Below are positions 54,861 through 63,658 of a stretch of 64,000 nt of DNA, one piece after another. Origin of the DNA: Streptomyces sp. WMMB 322 (GTDB lineage: Bacteria; Actinomycetota; Actinomycetes; Streptomycetales; Streptomycetaceae); contig NZ_FMHI01000001.1 of the NCBI RefSeq assembly GCF_900090145.1, positions 434,001-498,000 of the forward strand, written 5' to 3'. The position numbers and the translations under genes are program-made. Numbering within the stretch: position 1 is the first letter of the stretch; every line of letters starts with the position of its first letter. The notes below the pieces were generated by a model. The model searched no databases. It was not told where the DNA came from and worked only from the letters and a program-made list of their open reading frames with translations.

Positions 54861-55787
54861 ATGGCGGAGATCATCCAGCGCACTGGCACATGGACGTTCG
54901 ACGGCGACACCGTGCGGATCGTGCCTGCCTCGCAGAAGCACGTTCACCCGCTGCGCAGGTTTCTGGGCGAAGTGGCTGTACCGCTCACGGCCGTCTCCGG
55001 CATCGCGTACGAGCCGGGCCGCAAGGGCGGCCGCTTGCGGTTGCGCCTGCGGGAGGGAGCCGACCCGCTCGCCCAGGTGGCGAGCGGGCGCCTGCCGGAC
55101 CCCTCCGACCCGTACCAACTGCCGGTGGAGAAGGACCGCACCGGCGTCGCCGAGTACTTCGTGGAGGAACTGCGCCGCGCGCTGCTGCTGGAAGAGGTGC
55201 CGGACACGCCCAGCGACCGCTATCTGCTGCCTGGGCCCGCGGTTCCGCTCACTGCGGGCGGCACCGATGGCACGGCCTCGTTCGACGGTGAGCGCGTCCA
55301 GCTGGAGTGGAACTGGATGGCCAAGGAGAGCAAGTCTCACAGAGGCCCGCGCACCTTCACCCTCGATGAACTCGACGGTGTGGAGTGGACCCCCGCGATC
55401 GGCTGGGAGAACGGTTCGCTGCGCTTCCGTCCGAAGGGCCCGCACACGGTCTTCAAGCCCGAACATGACCACAACTGCCTGCTGCTGTGGGGCATTCGGC
55501 AGGCCCGTGAGACGGGCGGCTCGGTCCTGCTGGCCGCCGCGGTGACCGCCCGGCTGCCTCATCCCGCCGGGGCAAGGCGGCCTGTGGGAGCAGGCGCGGA
55601 CGAGCTTTCCCCGTTCCTCGTCGAGGACCGGGACGGGTGCTCGGCGGACAAGCCGGGCGACGCGGCTTCCGATGACCACAACCGGTTGCTGCACCGCCTG
55701 CGCGAACTCGGTGTACTGCACCGTGAAGGCGTCCTCACCGACGAGGAGTTCAGCACGGCCAAGAAGGCCGTCATCGACCGCCTCTGA
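54861..55787 (+). CDS. DUF4429 protein with C-terminal SHOCT domain
   Basis: A 308-residue cytoplasmic protein with two DUF4429 domains (about residues 10-110 and 135-230). Each has a conserved aromatic and basic core: GTWTFDGDTVRIVPASQKHV, then LRRFLGEVAVPLTAVSGIAY, and in the second copy DGERVQLEWNWMAKESKSHR. After a proline/glycine linker, residues 275-308 form a SHOCT helix pair (RLRELGVLHREGVLTDEEF). These domains resemble PH-like and oligomerisation modules; the function is unknown. The ATG lacks a ribosome site and follows a GATAAT box, so a leaderless start is suggested. A terminator follows 10 bases after the stop. Confidence 0.85.
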   Translation: MAEIIQRTGTWTFDGDTVRIVPASQKHVHPLRRFLGEVAVPLTAVSGIAYEPGRKGGRLRLRLREGADPLAQVASGRLPDPSDPYQLPVEKDRTGVAEYFVEELRRALLLEEVPDTPSDRYLLPGPAVPLTAGGTDGTASFDGERVQLEWNWMAKESKSHRGPRTFTLDELDGVEWTPAIGWENGSLRFRPKGPHTVFKPEHDHNCLLLWGIRQARETGGSVLLAAAVTARLPHPAGARRPVGAGADELSPFLVEDRDGCSADKPGDAASDDHNRLLHRLRELGVLHREGVLTDEEFSTAKKAVIDRL

Positions 55788-55797
55788 CGCCCGGCCC

Positions 55798-55831
55798 GGC
55801 CGCGTGCGGCCGCGTCCGGCCGCACGCGGCC
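55798..55831 (+). terminator. Hairpin terminator after the DUF4429 gene
   Basis: GGCCGCGTGCGGCC is followed by GCGTCC and a perfect complement GGCCGCACGCGGCC, a 14-bp stem with a six-base loop, ten bases after the stop codon. No U-tract follows. Confidence 0.75.
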
Positions 55832-56171
55832 GAATCCGGAGCCCGGGGTCCGGCAGCCGGGACAGGGGGCCTCGGCCACCGGCCCGGCGTCACGACGCGC
55901 TCGCCCTTCGTCCGGCCACCGCACCGGCCACGTCATCTGCGGCGGGCTCCGACGCGACGGCACCGGACGGCTCCGGCAGCGGACGGCTCCGGCACCGGAC
56001 GGCTCCGGCACCGGAACCGGACCGCGGCGTGGATGCCGGTTACCTCGCTTGGCGGCATGACGACGCGGCGGGCTTGCCGGACCCATCCGTCCAGGTCAGG
56101 GTTCGAAGAGTGAGCTGTGTCAGGGCCCCTCAGCAGCAGCACCTCACCCCTCTCGAGGACGGAGAGCCACC
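55832..56171. other. Intergenic region with 16-bp tandem repeat
   Basis: No gene is supported. Between about 55956 and 56020 the unit CGGACGGCTCCGGCAC is repeated about three and a half times with small changes. The last 60 bases before 56172 contain an AGGACGGAGAG ribosome site for the next gene. Confidence 0.55.
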
Positions 56172-56675
56172 ATGCCTGACCGTTCCAGTTCGAAGCGCTC
56201 GGATGGCACGCAGCAGCGACACCCCGTGGAGGAGACGGTCAGGTATCCGCTGCGAACGATGACGACTGCCGCCGAGAAGGTCCCTGGGGCGGAGCGCGTC
56301 AAGGGAGTCTTCGACGACATGCTGGACACCGTCGGGATCGTTTCCCCGCGTGCCCGGCGCGTTGCCGCGTACACGGGGGCGGGAATCCTCGGCCTGGCGG
56401 GTGTCGTCGAGTGGCCGGTGGCTGCGGCGGGCGCTGCGGCGGTGTGGCTGACACAGCCGCGCCCTGCGGACACGGACGGTGCGGAGGCTGAGGGGACCGG
56501 CGCAGCCCGGACGGAGAAGCCCCGTACGAGGCAGTCCGCCTCCACGTCGGGGAACGGCTCGAGGACGGCAAGGAAGCGACCGGCCACGAGTACGGCCAAG
56601 AGCACCAAGAGCACCAAGAGCAAGAGCACCGCGAGCGCACCGCGTGCGAAGGCCGGCGGACGGAAGAAGAGCTGA
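56172..56675 (+). CDS. Small membrane-linked protein with basic H1-like tail, upstream of the P-type ATPase
   Basis: A 167-residue protein. Residues 20-65 form amphipathic helices (RYPLRTMTTAAEKVPGAERV). Residues about 67-95 are one or two hydrophobic segments (GAGILGLAGVVEWPVAAAGA). Residues 120-167 are a strongly basic tail rich in Lys, Ser and Thr (TAKSTKSTKSKSTASAPRA), similar to histone H1 tails. It starts 67 bp before the large ATPase and has the same orientation, so it may be an accessory subunit. No known family was recognised. A GGAGAG ribosome site lies before ATG 56172. Confidence 0.75.
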   Translation: MPDRSSSKRSDGTQQRHPVEETVRYPLRTMTTAAEKVPGAERVKGVFDDMLDTVGIVSPRARRVAAYTGAGILGLAGVVEWPVAAAGAAAVWLTQPRPADTDGAEAEGTGAARTEKPRTRQSASTSGNGSRTARKRPATSTAKSTKSTKSKSTASAPRAKAGGRKKS

Positions 56676-56742
56676 GCCCTCCCTGCCCGCCCCGCGACGA
56701 CCGTTTCCCAGCGCCCGCACGGAGCCCCCGCGAAGGTGAGGA

Positions 56743-59700
56743 ATGCTGCTTCGACTGGTGGCCAGGCTGCCCGGACTGACCTCCTCACTTCTCCAGAACG
56801 CTTTGGCCGTGCCCGCCAGGACCACGCGCCGGATCATGCCGCCCGCGGCCTCGGCGGCGCGCCTGACGGCCGGAGTCGTGAGCACCGGTGCGCGTGAAGC
56901 GGTGAACGGTGCGGTGCAAGTGTCCGCGTCCGCCGGGCGATTCGGCAGAGTGGCCGGCAGCGCGATGACGCCCGGAATCGGGCGGTGGCACGCGGGCTCC
57001 CGCATGCACCTGGGCCTGCGGCACCCCCCTGACGCACCCCGGCGCACCGCGGAGCGACTCGAGGCCGCCGCCCGGAACGTGGCCGCCGAACTGGCCAAGC
57101 ACCCTGATGTGCTGCTCGCCTACTGGGATGCCGGCCTGGAGAGCCTGGTCGTCAGGACCGTCGAGGACACGGTCAGCGAGCGTGTGGCGGACAGGGCATC
57201 CGAACTCGCGGCCGAGCACGGCCTGGAACACGTCGGCGGACGGACGCCGCAGCACGCCCACCCGGGTGACGTCACGAACGTCCGCGTCAACGTCGCCGCC
57301 CTCGCCTTCGACGTGGCAGGTATCGCCACCGCCGTCGCGGGGCGGACGGCGCTTCAGCCGCGCGCGGCTGAAGCCCTCGTGGCGTCGGTCTCCGTCCTGC
57401 GGGAGGACTCCCGGGTACGTGCGGCACTCAGCCGCATGCTGGGTTCGGACACGGTCGACCTGGTTCTGGGCGCAGCCAACGCGGCCGTGTGCGGAATCGC
57501 GCGGTCGCCGGCGCCTCTGCTGCTCGACGGCGCGCTACGCGTCACGTACTTGGTGCGATCACTCGCCCAGCTCGCGGCGTTCGAGGCAGTGCACGACACG
57601 CTCTGTTCCCCGGACCGCCCGACGGTGACCGGAGACGGCACCGTGCGTCCGGCGCTGCGGACAAGCCCAGGTGACTCGTACTCCGACGCGGCCGTCAACG
57701 GGATGCTCGGCGGTGCCCTCGCCACGCTTCTGTTCACCCGTAGCGTCGGCAAGGCGGCAGAGACCGTGCTGGCCGGTGTGCCCAAGGCCGCGCGGTACGG
57801 CCCGTCGGCCTTCACCGCGGTGCTCGCCGCCGCTCTCGCGCGCGAGGACGTGCTGGTCGGCGATCCCGGAAGGCTCCGGCGACTGGAACTCGTGGACACC
57901 GTGGTGCTGCATTCCGGAGCACTCCGCAGCGCTCGGCGCACTGTGCTCGAAGTCCATCCGGACACGACTGGCTGGGACCATGGCCGGCTGTGGCACGCGG
58001 CCATGAAGACCCTCAGCGCTGCCGGGGCCGGGGCCGGGGCCGGGGCCGGGGCGACGCCGGTCGGGGAGGAGCCTCACCTCGAACTCCGTCCGGTGTCCGC
58101 TGAGACGTCGCCGGAGGCGGGGCTGATGATCGCATCGGCGCGGGGCAGGGATGTGGGCACCGTCCTGGTCGGCTGGGACGTCGACCCCATGGCAGAGGCC
58201 TCGCTGGACGCGGCCCGCCGGGCGGGACTGCACGTCGTGGTGGTCGACGAGCACGGCCTCGGCGAGTACGGCACCCTGGCCGACCAACTCATCTCGGGTG
58301 AGGTCCCGTTCGCCGGGACCGTCGCCGCGCTCCAGGATGAGGGCCGTACGGTCCTCACCGTGGCGCGGGTCCCGCACGACCGGACGACTCATCGAACGAA
58401 GACGGGTCCTTCCGCCCGCGACGTCGTCGACGGGTTGCTCCGCGGCGACGTCGCCGTAGCGGTCACCGACGAGGCCGGCGCCGTCGTCTGGGGCGCCGAT
58501 CTGCTCTCCCTGCACGGGCTCGACGGCGTCTGGCGGTTGCTGTCCGCCGTTTCCATGTCCCAAGCGGTCAGCGGATGGGGCAGGTTCTTCGCAGAGGCGG
58601 GCGCCACGCTCTCCGAGTTGCTGGTGCTCACCCGGGAGGCACAGTCCCAGCAGCCCGCCTCCCTCGAAGTACGTCTCAGTCCGGTCAGCCTCGCCACCGC
58701 CGCCTCGCTGACGTGGGGCTGGGCCGCCGCACTGGCCGTGGCTGCCGGAAGGCCGCCGCGGCCCGAACCGCGAGTGCCCTGGCATGCCCTGCCTCCGGAG
58801 GAGGTCGTCGCGCGGCTGCGAAAGGTGCCGCGGGCCGCGCCGACGGCGTGGTCGGTGACCCGGCGCCGTGCCGGTCGTCTCGTGCGCGTGGTGGCCGGAT
58901 ATCCGGTGCTCGCACCCCTGCGGACGGGAGCTCAGCTCGCCCGCGCCGTGTGGGCCGAACTCGACGACCCGTTCACCCCCGTGCTGGTGGTCGGCGCCAC
59001 CGCATCGGCGCTCCTGGGGTCGGCGGTCGACGCCTATCTCGTCGTCGGCGCCGTAGGGTTGAACGCCCTGGTCGGCGGAATCCAACGGCTGCGCGCGCAG
59101 AAGGCACTCTTCGCGCTCGTCATCCAGCAGCGTCCGATGGCCCGCCGGCTCGAGCCGTCGACCGGTGAGGTATCCGTGGTCGAGGCCGCCCGCCTGACGC
59201 GGGGCGAAGCGATCGAGCTGCACATCAACGACGTGGTGCCGGCAGACGCACGGCTGCTGGAGGCCGACGGGTGCGAAGTCGACGAATCCTCGCTGACCGG
59301 CGAGTCGTTGCCGACCCCCAAACATGTGGCCGCCGTTCCGGGTGCCGCACTCGCCGACCGACGCTGCATGGTCTACGAGGGCACCACAGTGGTGGCCGGC
59401 TACGCACGGGCCGTTGTGGTGGGTACCGGCCACCAGACGGAAGCCGGCCGTGCGGCGACCCTCGCTGCCCGGGTCCCCGTTTCGGCAGGAGTGCAGGCAC
59501 GATTGCAGAGGCTGACCAGGCGAGTGCTGCCTTTCACCCTCGCAGGGGGCGCCGCCGTCGCCGGTCTGTCCCTGCTGCGCGGACGTCCGATGGGCACGGC
59601 ACTCCAGGGAGGGCTCGCCGTCGCGGTAGCGGCCGTACCCGAGGGCATGCCCCTGGTGGCGACCGTCGCGCAGATGGCCGCCGCACGGCGTCTCAGCGGG

Positions 59701-61410
59701 CTCGGTGTCCTCGTCCGTACTCCGCGCAGCTTGGAGGCGCTGGGCCGCGTCAACGCCGTCTGTTTCGACAAGACCGGGACTCTCACGGAGAACAAGCTGC
59801 GGGTCGTCAGCGTCGTCACCGCGAGCGGTGACGAGCACCGGACGACTGACCTCGAGGCGCACCCGGTCCTGCGCACCGCCGCCCGCGCGTGCCCCGGCCC
59901 CACGGAACGGACGGGCAACCACGCCCATGCCACCGACGAGGCCGTCCTGGCGGCCGCCCCGCGCGACACCGCATGGACCACCGTGAAGGCCGAGCCTTTC
60001 GAATCGAGCCGCGGCTTCGCAGCCGCCGTCGGATGTGGCGCGCACGGCGACGCGACGCTGGTGGTCAAGGGCGCCCCGGAAGTCGTGCTGCCCTACTGTC
60101 CCGATGCGGACCCGGCAGCTGTCGAAACGGCACACGCCCTCGCCGCCCGGGGGCTGCGGCTGCTCGCCGTCGCCCGGCGGCCCCTCGCGGACAGCGAGGC
60201 GGCCGACGCCCTGGACAAGCCTTTCGAACTGCTGGAACTCATCGGGTTCGTGGCTCTGGCCGACACCCCACGCGTCAGCTCCGCCCCGCTCGTGTCCGGG
60301 CTGCGCGAGGCCGGCGTACGGCCCGTCATGCTGACCGGCGACCATCCCGAGACGGCCCGGAGCATGGCGATCGCCCTCGGCTGGCCCTGTGACGTCACCG
60401 TGGTCACGGGCCACGACCTGGCGGAGCTCGACCGGGCGGGCCGGGCTCGCACGCTCAAGAACTGCGACGTCGTGGCCCGCGTCGCACCCGAACAGAAGCT
60501 CCAGGTCGTCGAGGCACTCCGGGAGGCGGGACGCGTCGTCGGCATGGTCGGGGACGGCGCGAACGACGCCGCCGCGATCCGGGCCGCGGATGTCGGGATC
60601 GGCATCGGCGCGCGCGGTTCGGCAGCAGCACGCAATGCCGCCGACCTTGTGATCACCACCAGCGAACTCTCGGTGCTCATCGACGCGATCGCCGAAGGGC
60701 GGGCCCTGTGGGGCAGCGTGGCCGACGCCATCAGCATCCTCCTCGGCGGCAATGCCGGCGAGGTGGGCTTCTCCGTACTGGGCACGCTGCTCTCCGGTAC
60801 GTCACCGCTGTCCACGCGGCAGCTGCTCCTGGTCAACCTTCTGACCGACATGTTCCCGGCCATGGCGATCGCGGTCACTCCTCACGACCCGAAACCTGCC
60901 TCGGAGGAGAACCTGAGCGAAACACACCCGGTAGGTCGCACCACCCTGGGGGAGCCGCTCGCACACGAGATCCGCCAACGCGGCCTGATCACCGGAGCAG
61001 GCGCGGTCACGGCGTGGCTCATCGGCAGCCTCACCCCCGGATCGGCACAACGCACCAGCACCATGTCACTGTGCGGCGTGATCGGTTCCCAGCTCGCCCA
61101 GACCGTGATCGGACGCCGTGACAGCCCCCTGATCCTCGGCACGGTCATCGGCACCTCTGCCGTCCTCGTCGCTCTCGTCCAGACGCCCGTCGTCAGCCGC
61201 TTCTTCGGGTGCACGCCCTTGGGTCCACTGGCCTGGACCGGAGTGGCCACCGCCATCGGGGCCTCTTCTCTCGTGCCCCGACTGCTGCCCCAGGCCGACC
61301 AGTTGGTGTCAGACCTCACGTCACGGCTGGGGTCTGTGCTGTCAGCCCGGGACGGGGCCCCGTTGAGGCTCCTCCAACTCCGGACGCGCAGGACATCCGA
61401 GCCGGTATGA
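56743..61410 (+). CDS. Large cation-transporting P-type ATPase (CtpI-like)
   Basis: A 1555-residue ATPase. The N-terminal 700 residues are not part of the pump core and include several helices. The core has TGES (852-855), the PEGMP ion-site motif (966-970), the phosphorylation motif DKTGT with Asp1009, a KGAPE nucleotide-binding motif and the hinge GDGANDAAA (1270-1278). Membrane segments at the C-terminus (about 1310-1540) include NLLTDMFPAMAIAVTPHDPK. The ion preference cannot be read; the PEGMP motif and the overall layout resemble mycobacterial CtpI, for which the ion is also uncertain. Positions 58021-58052 carry five GGGGCC units coding Ala-Gly repeats. It may be co-transcribed with the small protein upstream. 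Confidence 0.9.
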   Translation: MLLRLVARLPGLTSSLLQNALAVPARTTRRIMPPAASAARLTAGVVSTGAREAVNGAVQVSASAGRFGRVAGSAMTPGIGRWHAGSRMHLGLRHPPDAPRRTAERLEAAARNVAAELAKHPDVLLAYWDAGLESLVVRTVEDTVSERVADRASELAAEHGLEHVGGRTPQHAHPGDVTNVRVNVAALAFDVAGIATAVAGRTALQPRAAEALVASVSVLREDSRVRAALSRMLGSDTVDLVLGAANAAVCGIARSPAPLLLDGALRVTYLVRSLAQLAAFEAVHDTLCSPDRPTVTGDGTVRPALRTSPGDSYSDAAVNGMLGGALATLLFTRSVGKAAETVLAGVPKAARYGPSAFTAVLAAALAREDVLVGDPGRLRRLELVDTVVLHSGALRSARRTVLEVHPDTTGWDHGRLWHAAMKTLSAAGAGAGAGAGATPVGEEPHLELRPVSAETSPEAGLMIASARGRDVGTVLVGWDVDPMAEASLDAARRAGLHVVVVDEHGLGEYGTLADQLISGEVPFAGTVAALQDEGRTVLTVARVPHDRTTHRTKTGPSARDVVDGLLRGDVAVAVTDEAGAVVWGADLLSLHGLDGVWRLLSAVSMSQAVSGWGRFFAEAGATLSELLVLTREAQSQQPASLEVRLSPVSLATAASLTWGWAAALAVAAGRPPRPEPRVPWHALPPEEVVARLRKVPRAAPTAWSVTRRRAGRLVRVVAGYPVLAPLRTGAQLARAVWAELDDPFTPVLVVGATASALLGSAVDAYLVVGAVGLNALVGGIQRLRAQKALFALVIQQRPMARRLEPSTGEVSVVEAARLTRGEAIELHINDVVPADARLLEADGCEVDESSLTGESLPTPKHVAAVPGAALADRRCMVYEGTTVVAGYARAVVVGTGHQTEAGRAATLAARVPVSAGVQARLQRLTRRVLPFTLAGGAAVAGLSLLRGRPMGTALQGGLAVAVAAVPEGMPLVATVAQMAAARRLSGLGVLVRTPRSLEALGRVNAVCFDKTGTLTENKLRVVSVVTASGDEHRTTDLEAHPVLRTAARACPGPTERTGNHAHATDEAVLAAAPRDTAWTTVKAEPFESSRGFAAAVGCGAHGDATLVVKGAPEVVLPYCPDADPAAVETAHALAARGLRLLAVARRPLADSEAADALDKPFELLELIGFVALADTPRVSSAPLVSGLREAGVRPVMLTGDHPETARSMAIALGWPCDVTVVTGHDLAELDRAGRARTLKNCDVVARVAPEQKLQVVEALREAGRVVGMVGDGANDAAAIRAADVGIGIGARGSAAARNAADLVITTSELSVLIDAIAEGRALWGSVADAISILLGGNAGEVGFSVLGTLLSGTSPLSTRQLLLVNLLTDMFPAMAIAVTPHDPKPASEENLSETHPVGRTTLGEPLAHEIRQRGLITGAGAVTAWLIGSLTPGSAQRTSTMSLCGVIGSQLAQTVIGRRDSPLILGTVIGTSAVLVALVQTPVVSRFFGCTPLGPLAWTGVATAIGASSLVPRLLPQADQLVSDLTSRLGSVLSARDGAPLRLLQLRTRRTSEPV

Positions 61411-61465
61411 GGCGGAACTGTGCGTCCTGTGGCGCTGAAGGGCCCTCAGCGCGCCTGGCATTTGG

Positions 61466-61494
61466 TTGCACATTAGGTTAGGCTCACCTAAGAA
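61466..61494 (+). promoter_or_regulatory. Iron box (DmdR1/IdeR-type) overlapping a promoter
   Basis: TTAGGTTAGGCTCACCTAA at 61473-61491 is a near-perfect iron box, the operator of the DtxR/IdeR/DmdR1 repressors. It lies within the spacer of a possible promoter TTGCAC (61466-61471), 17 bases, TAAGAA (61489-61494). Repression when ferrous iron is plentiful is expected for the downstream siderophore genes. Confidence 0.92.
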
Positions 61495-61545
61495 ACCGGC
61501 CGAACCGAATGTCGGCGGCCAGGCAGCTGCACCCCTGGAGGAGTC

Positions 61546-61605
61546 GTGTCCCGATCGGAACGCTGCGTCCCGCAGACGCCCCGGACGTGGCAGCCGGACC
61601 TCTGA
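61546..61605 (+). CDS. Candidate 19-residue leader peptide
   Basis: A 19-codon frame from GTG 61546 (MSRSERCVPQTPRTWQPDL) sits behind GGAGGAG at 61537-61543 but with a spacing shorter than usual. It lies between the iron box and the decarboxylase. It may be a leader peptide, the start of a decayed gene, or chance. No similarity is recognised. Confidence 0.25.
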   Translation: MSRSERCVPQTPRTWQPDL

Positions 61606-61832
61606 CGGTGTGCTTCGCGAGCCACCGGCCGACACCGGGGCACGGGCGGTTTCCGCCCGCGTGCGTGGGTGCCCGGAACACAGCGTCGCCGCACGGGACT
61701 TGCCGGTGAGCGCTCATCGGCCGGCATCGCACCCCGAGCAGCAGCACCACCTGATTCCGTGAGCTTTTCGGCCCCGGCCTGACCCCTCACACCCCACGCA
61801 TCTCTCTCCTGTCCCCGACCCAAGGCAGAGTT

Positions 61833-63077
61833 GTGTCCATACAGTTGCCGCCGTCCGCGGCCCCGCTGTCCGCCTACCCCGTCGAGCTGCTCCCCGAGGC
61901 GGTCCGCCGCCGTCTTGCGGAACTGGCCCGGAACGAGGCGCCGGTGTCGGCCTATGTGTACGACGGTGCGGTCGCCGCCGAGCGGGCGCGCGAGCTGCGC
62001 AGCGCGCTCCCGCAGTGGGCGAAGGTGTACTACGCCGTGAAGGCGAACTCCCATCCCGGGGTGGTCGAATCGCTGGCTCCGCACGTCGACGGGTTCGAGG
62101 TCGCCTCCCGCGCGGAGCTCGAACTCGCCGTAGCGGCCAAGCCGGTGACCGGGGACACCCCGGCACCGGTGCTCGCCGCCGGGCCGGCCAAGTCCGTTCC
62201 CGTGCTGACCGCACTGGTACGAGCCGGAGCCGAGGTGATCAACGCCGAAAGCCTGCTGGAACTGCACCGCATCAGCAGGATCGCGGTCGCCGAGGGAGTA
62301 CGGGCCCGGGTGGCGCTGCGGGTCAACCCCGCGACGATCCCCGTCACCGGCTCGCTGAACATGGGCGGTGTGCCCTCCCAGTTCGGGGTCGCGGAGCCCG
62401 ATGTGCCCGGCGTACTGCGCGAGGCGCTGCGGCTTCCGGGTCTGAAGCTGGCGGGCTTTCACATCCATGCCGCCTCCAACAACCTCGACGCCGAGGCCCA
62501 CGCCGAGTATCTGCGCTGGTGCGTGGAGTGGAGCGTGCGGACCGCCCGGGACAACGGCATCGAGCTGCGGCACATCGACATCGGCGGAGGCATCGGCGTC
62601 GCCTTCGAGGGTGAAAAGCCCTTCGACGTCGCCCACTTCGGTGAGCTGGCCGCGCGGACCGAGCCGCCGGAGGGTGTCACGGTGGCGCTGGAGCCCGGAC
62701 GTTTCCTCGTCACCGACTGCGGCTGGTACGCCGCCGAGGTCACGGATGTGAAGACGTCGTACGGCGAGTCGTTCGTCCTGCTGCGCGGCGGCATCAACCA
62801 CTTCCAGCTGCCCACCTCCTGGGAGATCGTGCACAACATCGCGGTGCTTCCGGTCGAGGACTGGCCCGAGGGCTGTCCGCGGCCCGCCGCGGAGGACGTC
62901 CGGGTGACGGTCGTGGGCGAGCTGTGCACCCCCGAGGACACCCTGCTGCGCGATGTCCACGTGGACCGGGTACGCGCCGGTGACCTGGTCGTCTTCCCCA
63001 ACGCGGGCTCCTACGGATGGGAGTTCGCCATGCACCGCTTCCTCGGGCACCCCGTCGCCGAGCGGCTGATGCTCTGA
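61833..63077 (+). CDS. PLP-dependent type III decarboxylase, siderophore pathway
   Basis: A 414-residue enzyme of the diaminopimelate/ornithine decarboxylase fold (alanine-racemase-like barrel). The PLP lysine is Lys70 in YYAVKANSHP. HIDIGGGIGVAF is the phosphate-binding glycine loop and GELCTPEDTLL (Cys365) the active-site Cys/Asp region of the other subunit. LRVNPATIPVTG is a family element. In NRPS-independent siderophore loci such enzymes decarboxylate citryl-diaminopropionate or similar intermediates (SbnH-like). The iron box upstream and the aminotransferase downstream support this. The start is GTG 61833 with a GGCAGAG site; an earlier start is not excluded. Confidence 0.85.
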   Translation: MSIQLPPSAAPLSAYPVELLPEAVRRRLAELARNEAPVSAYVYDGAVAAERARELRSALPQWAKVYYAVKANSHPGVVESLAPHVDGFEVASRAELELAVAAKPVTGDTPAPVLAAGPAKSVPVLTALVRAGAEVINAESLLELHRISRIAVAEGVRARVALRVNPATIPVTGSLNMGGVPSQFGVAEPDVPGVLREALRLPGLKLAGFHIHAASNNLDAEAHAEYLRWCVEWSVRTARDNGIELRHIDIGGGIGVAFEGEKPFDVAHFGELAARTEPPEGVTVALEPGRFLVTDCGWYAAEVTDVKTSYGESFVLLRGGINHFQLPTSWEIVHNIAVLPVEDWPEGCPRPAAEDVRVTVVGELCTPEDTLLRDVHVDRVRAGDLVVFPNAGSYGWEFAMHRFLGHPVAERLML

Positions 63078-63214
63078 GGCAGCCCGACCCCCCGACGCAC
63101 CCCGTCGTCAGCCCTCACCGGTCCGCATCCACCCGGCCGGCGCCGGGAGATGCCCCCGTGGTGCGTCCGCTTCCTCCTCCCGCCCGACCGTCGTCTCCTC
63201 CCAGGAGCTTCACC

Positions 63215-63658
63215 ATGACTGTGCACTCCGTCGATCCGTCCGGCCCGGCCCGGACTGCGAGCCGCGGGAAGGAGATCCTCGACCGCCGGCGCGGCCGCGA
63301 GTCGGCAGCCCGTACCTACTCCCGCTCGTTCCCCATCGTCCCGGCCCGCGCCCAGGGCATGACCGTCGAGGACACCGAGGGCCGCCAGTACCTCGACTGC
63401 CTGTCCGGGGCCGGCACCCTCGCCCTCGGTCACAACCACGCCGTCGTCCAGGAGGCGATCCGCCGCACTGTCGACGGGTGCGCCCCGCTGCACATCCTGG
63501 ACCTGGCGAGCCCGGAGAAGGACGAGTTCACGGTGCGCCTGCTGCCGCCGTTGATCATCACTGACGAGCAGGTCGCAGCGGTGCTGGAACGGCTCGGCGA
63601 CGCCATCGCCGTGGTGACGCCCGCACAGCCCGCACAGCCCGCGGAGGTGCGGGCATGA
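63215..63658 (+). pseudogene. Class III aminotransferase with the catalytic middle deleted
   Basis: A 147-residue open frame whose first 105 residues are the start of a diaminobutyrate/2-oxoglutarate-type aminotransferase: SYSRSFPIVPARAQGMTVED, then YLDCLSGAGTLALGHNHAVV and APLHILDLASPEKDEF. It then jumps to RLLPPLIITDEQVAAVLERL, the usual last helix of the same family. About 300 residues that bind PLP, including the Lys, are absent, and the junction at about 63530 keeps the frame. The product cannot be a working aminotransferase. It may be a deletion allele, an assembly collapse or a repurposed scaffold. A CAGGAG site precedes ATG 63215, and the stop overlaps the next ATG. Confidence 0.8.

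Larger units (their letters stand above)
61411..61832. other. Iron-box promoter region and long leader before the siderophore genes
   Basis: The region holds the iron box at 61473-61491 and about 340 bases of leader before the decarboxylase gene. A candidate short reading frame is at 61546-61605. No other gene is supported on either strand, and a few frames of 60-100 codons lack ribosome sites or codon bias. Confidence 0.6.
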
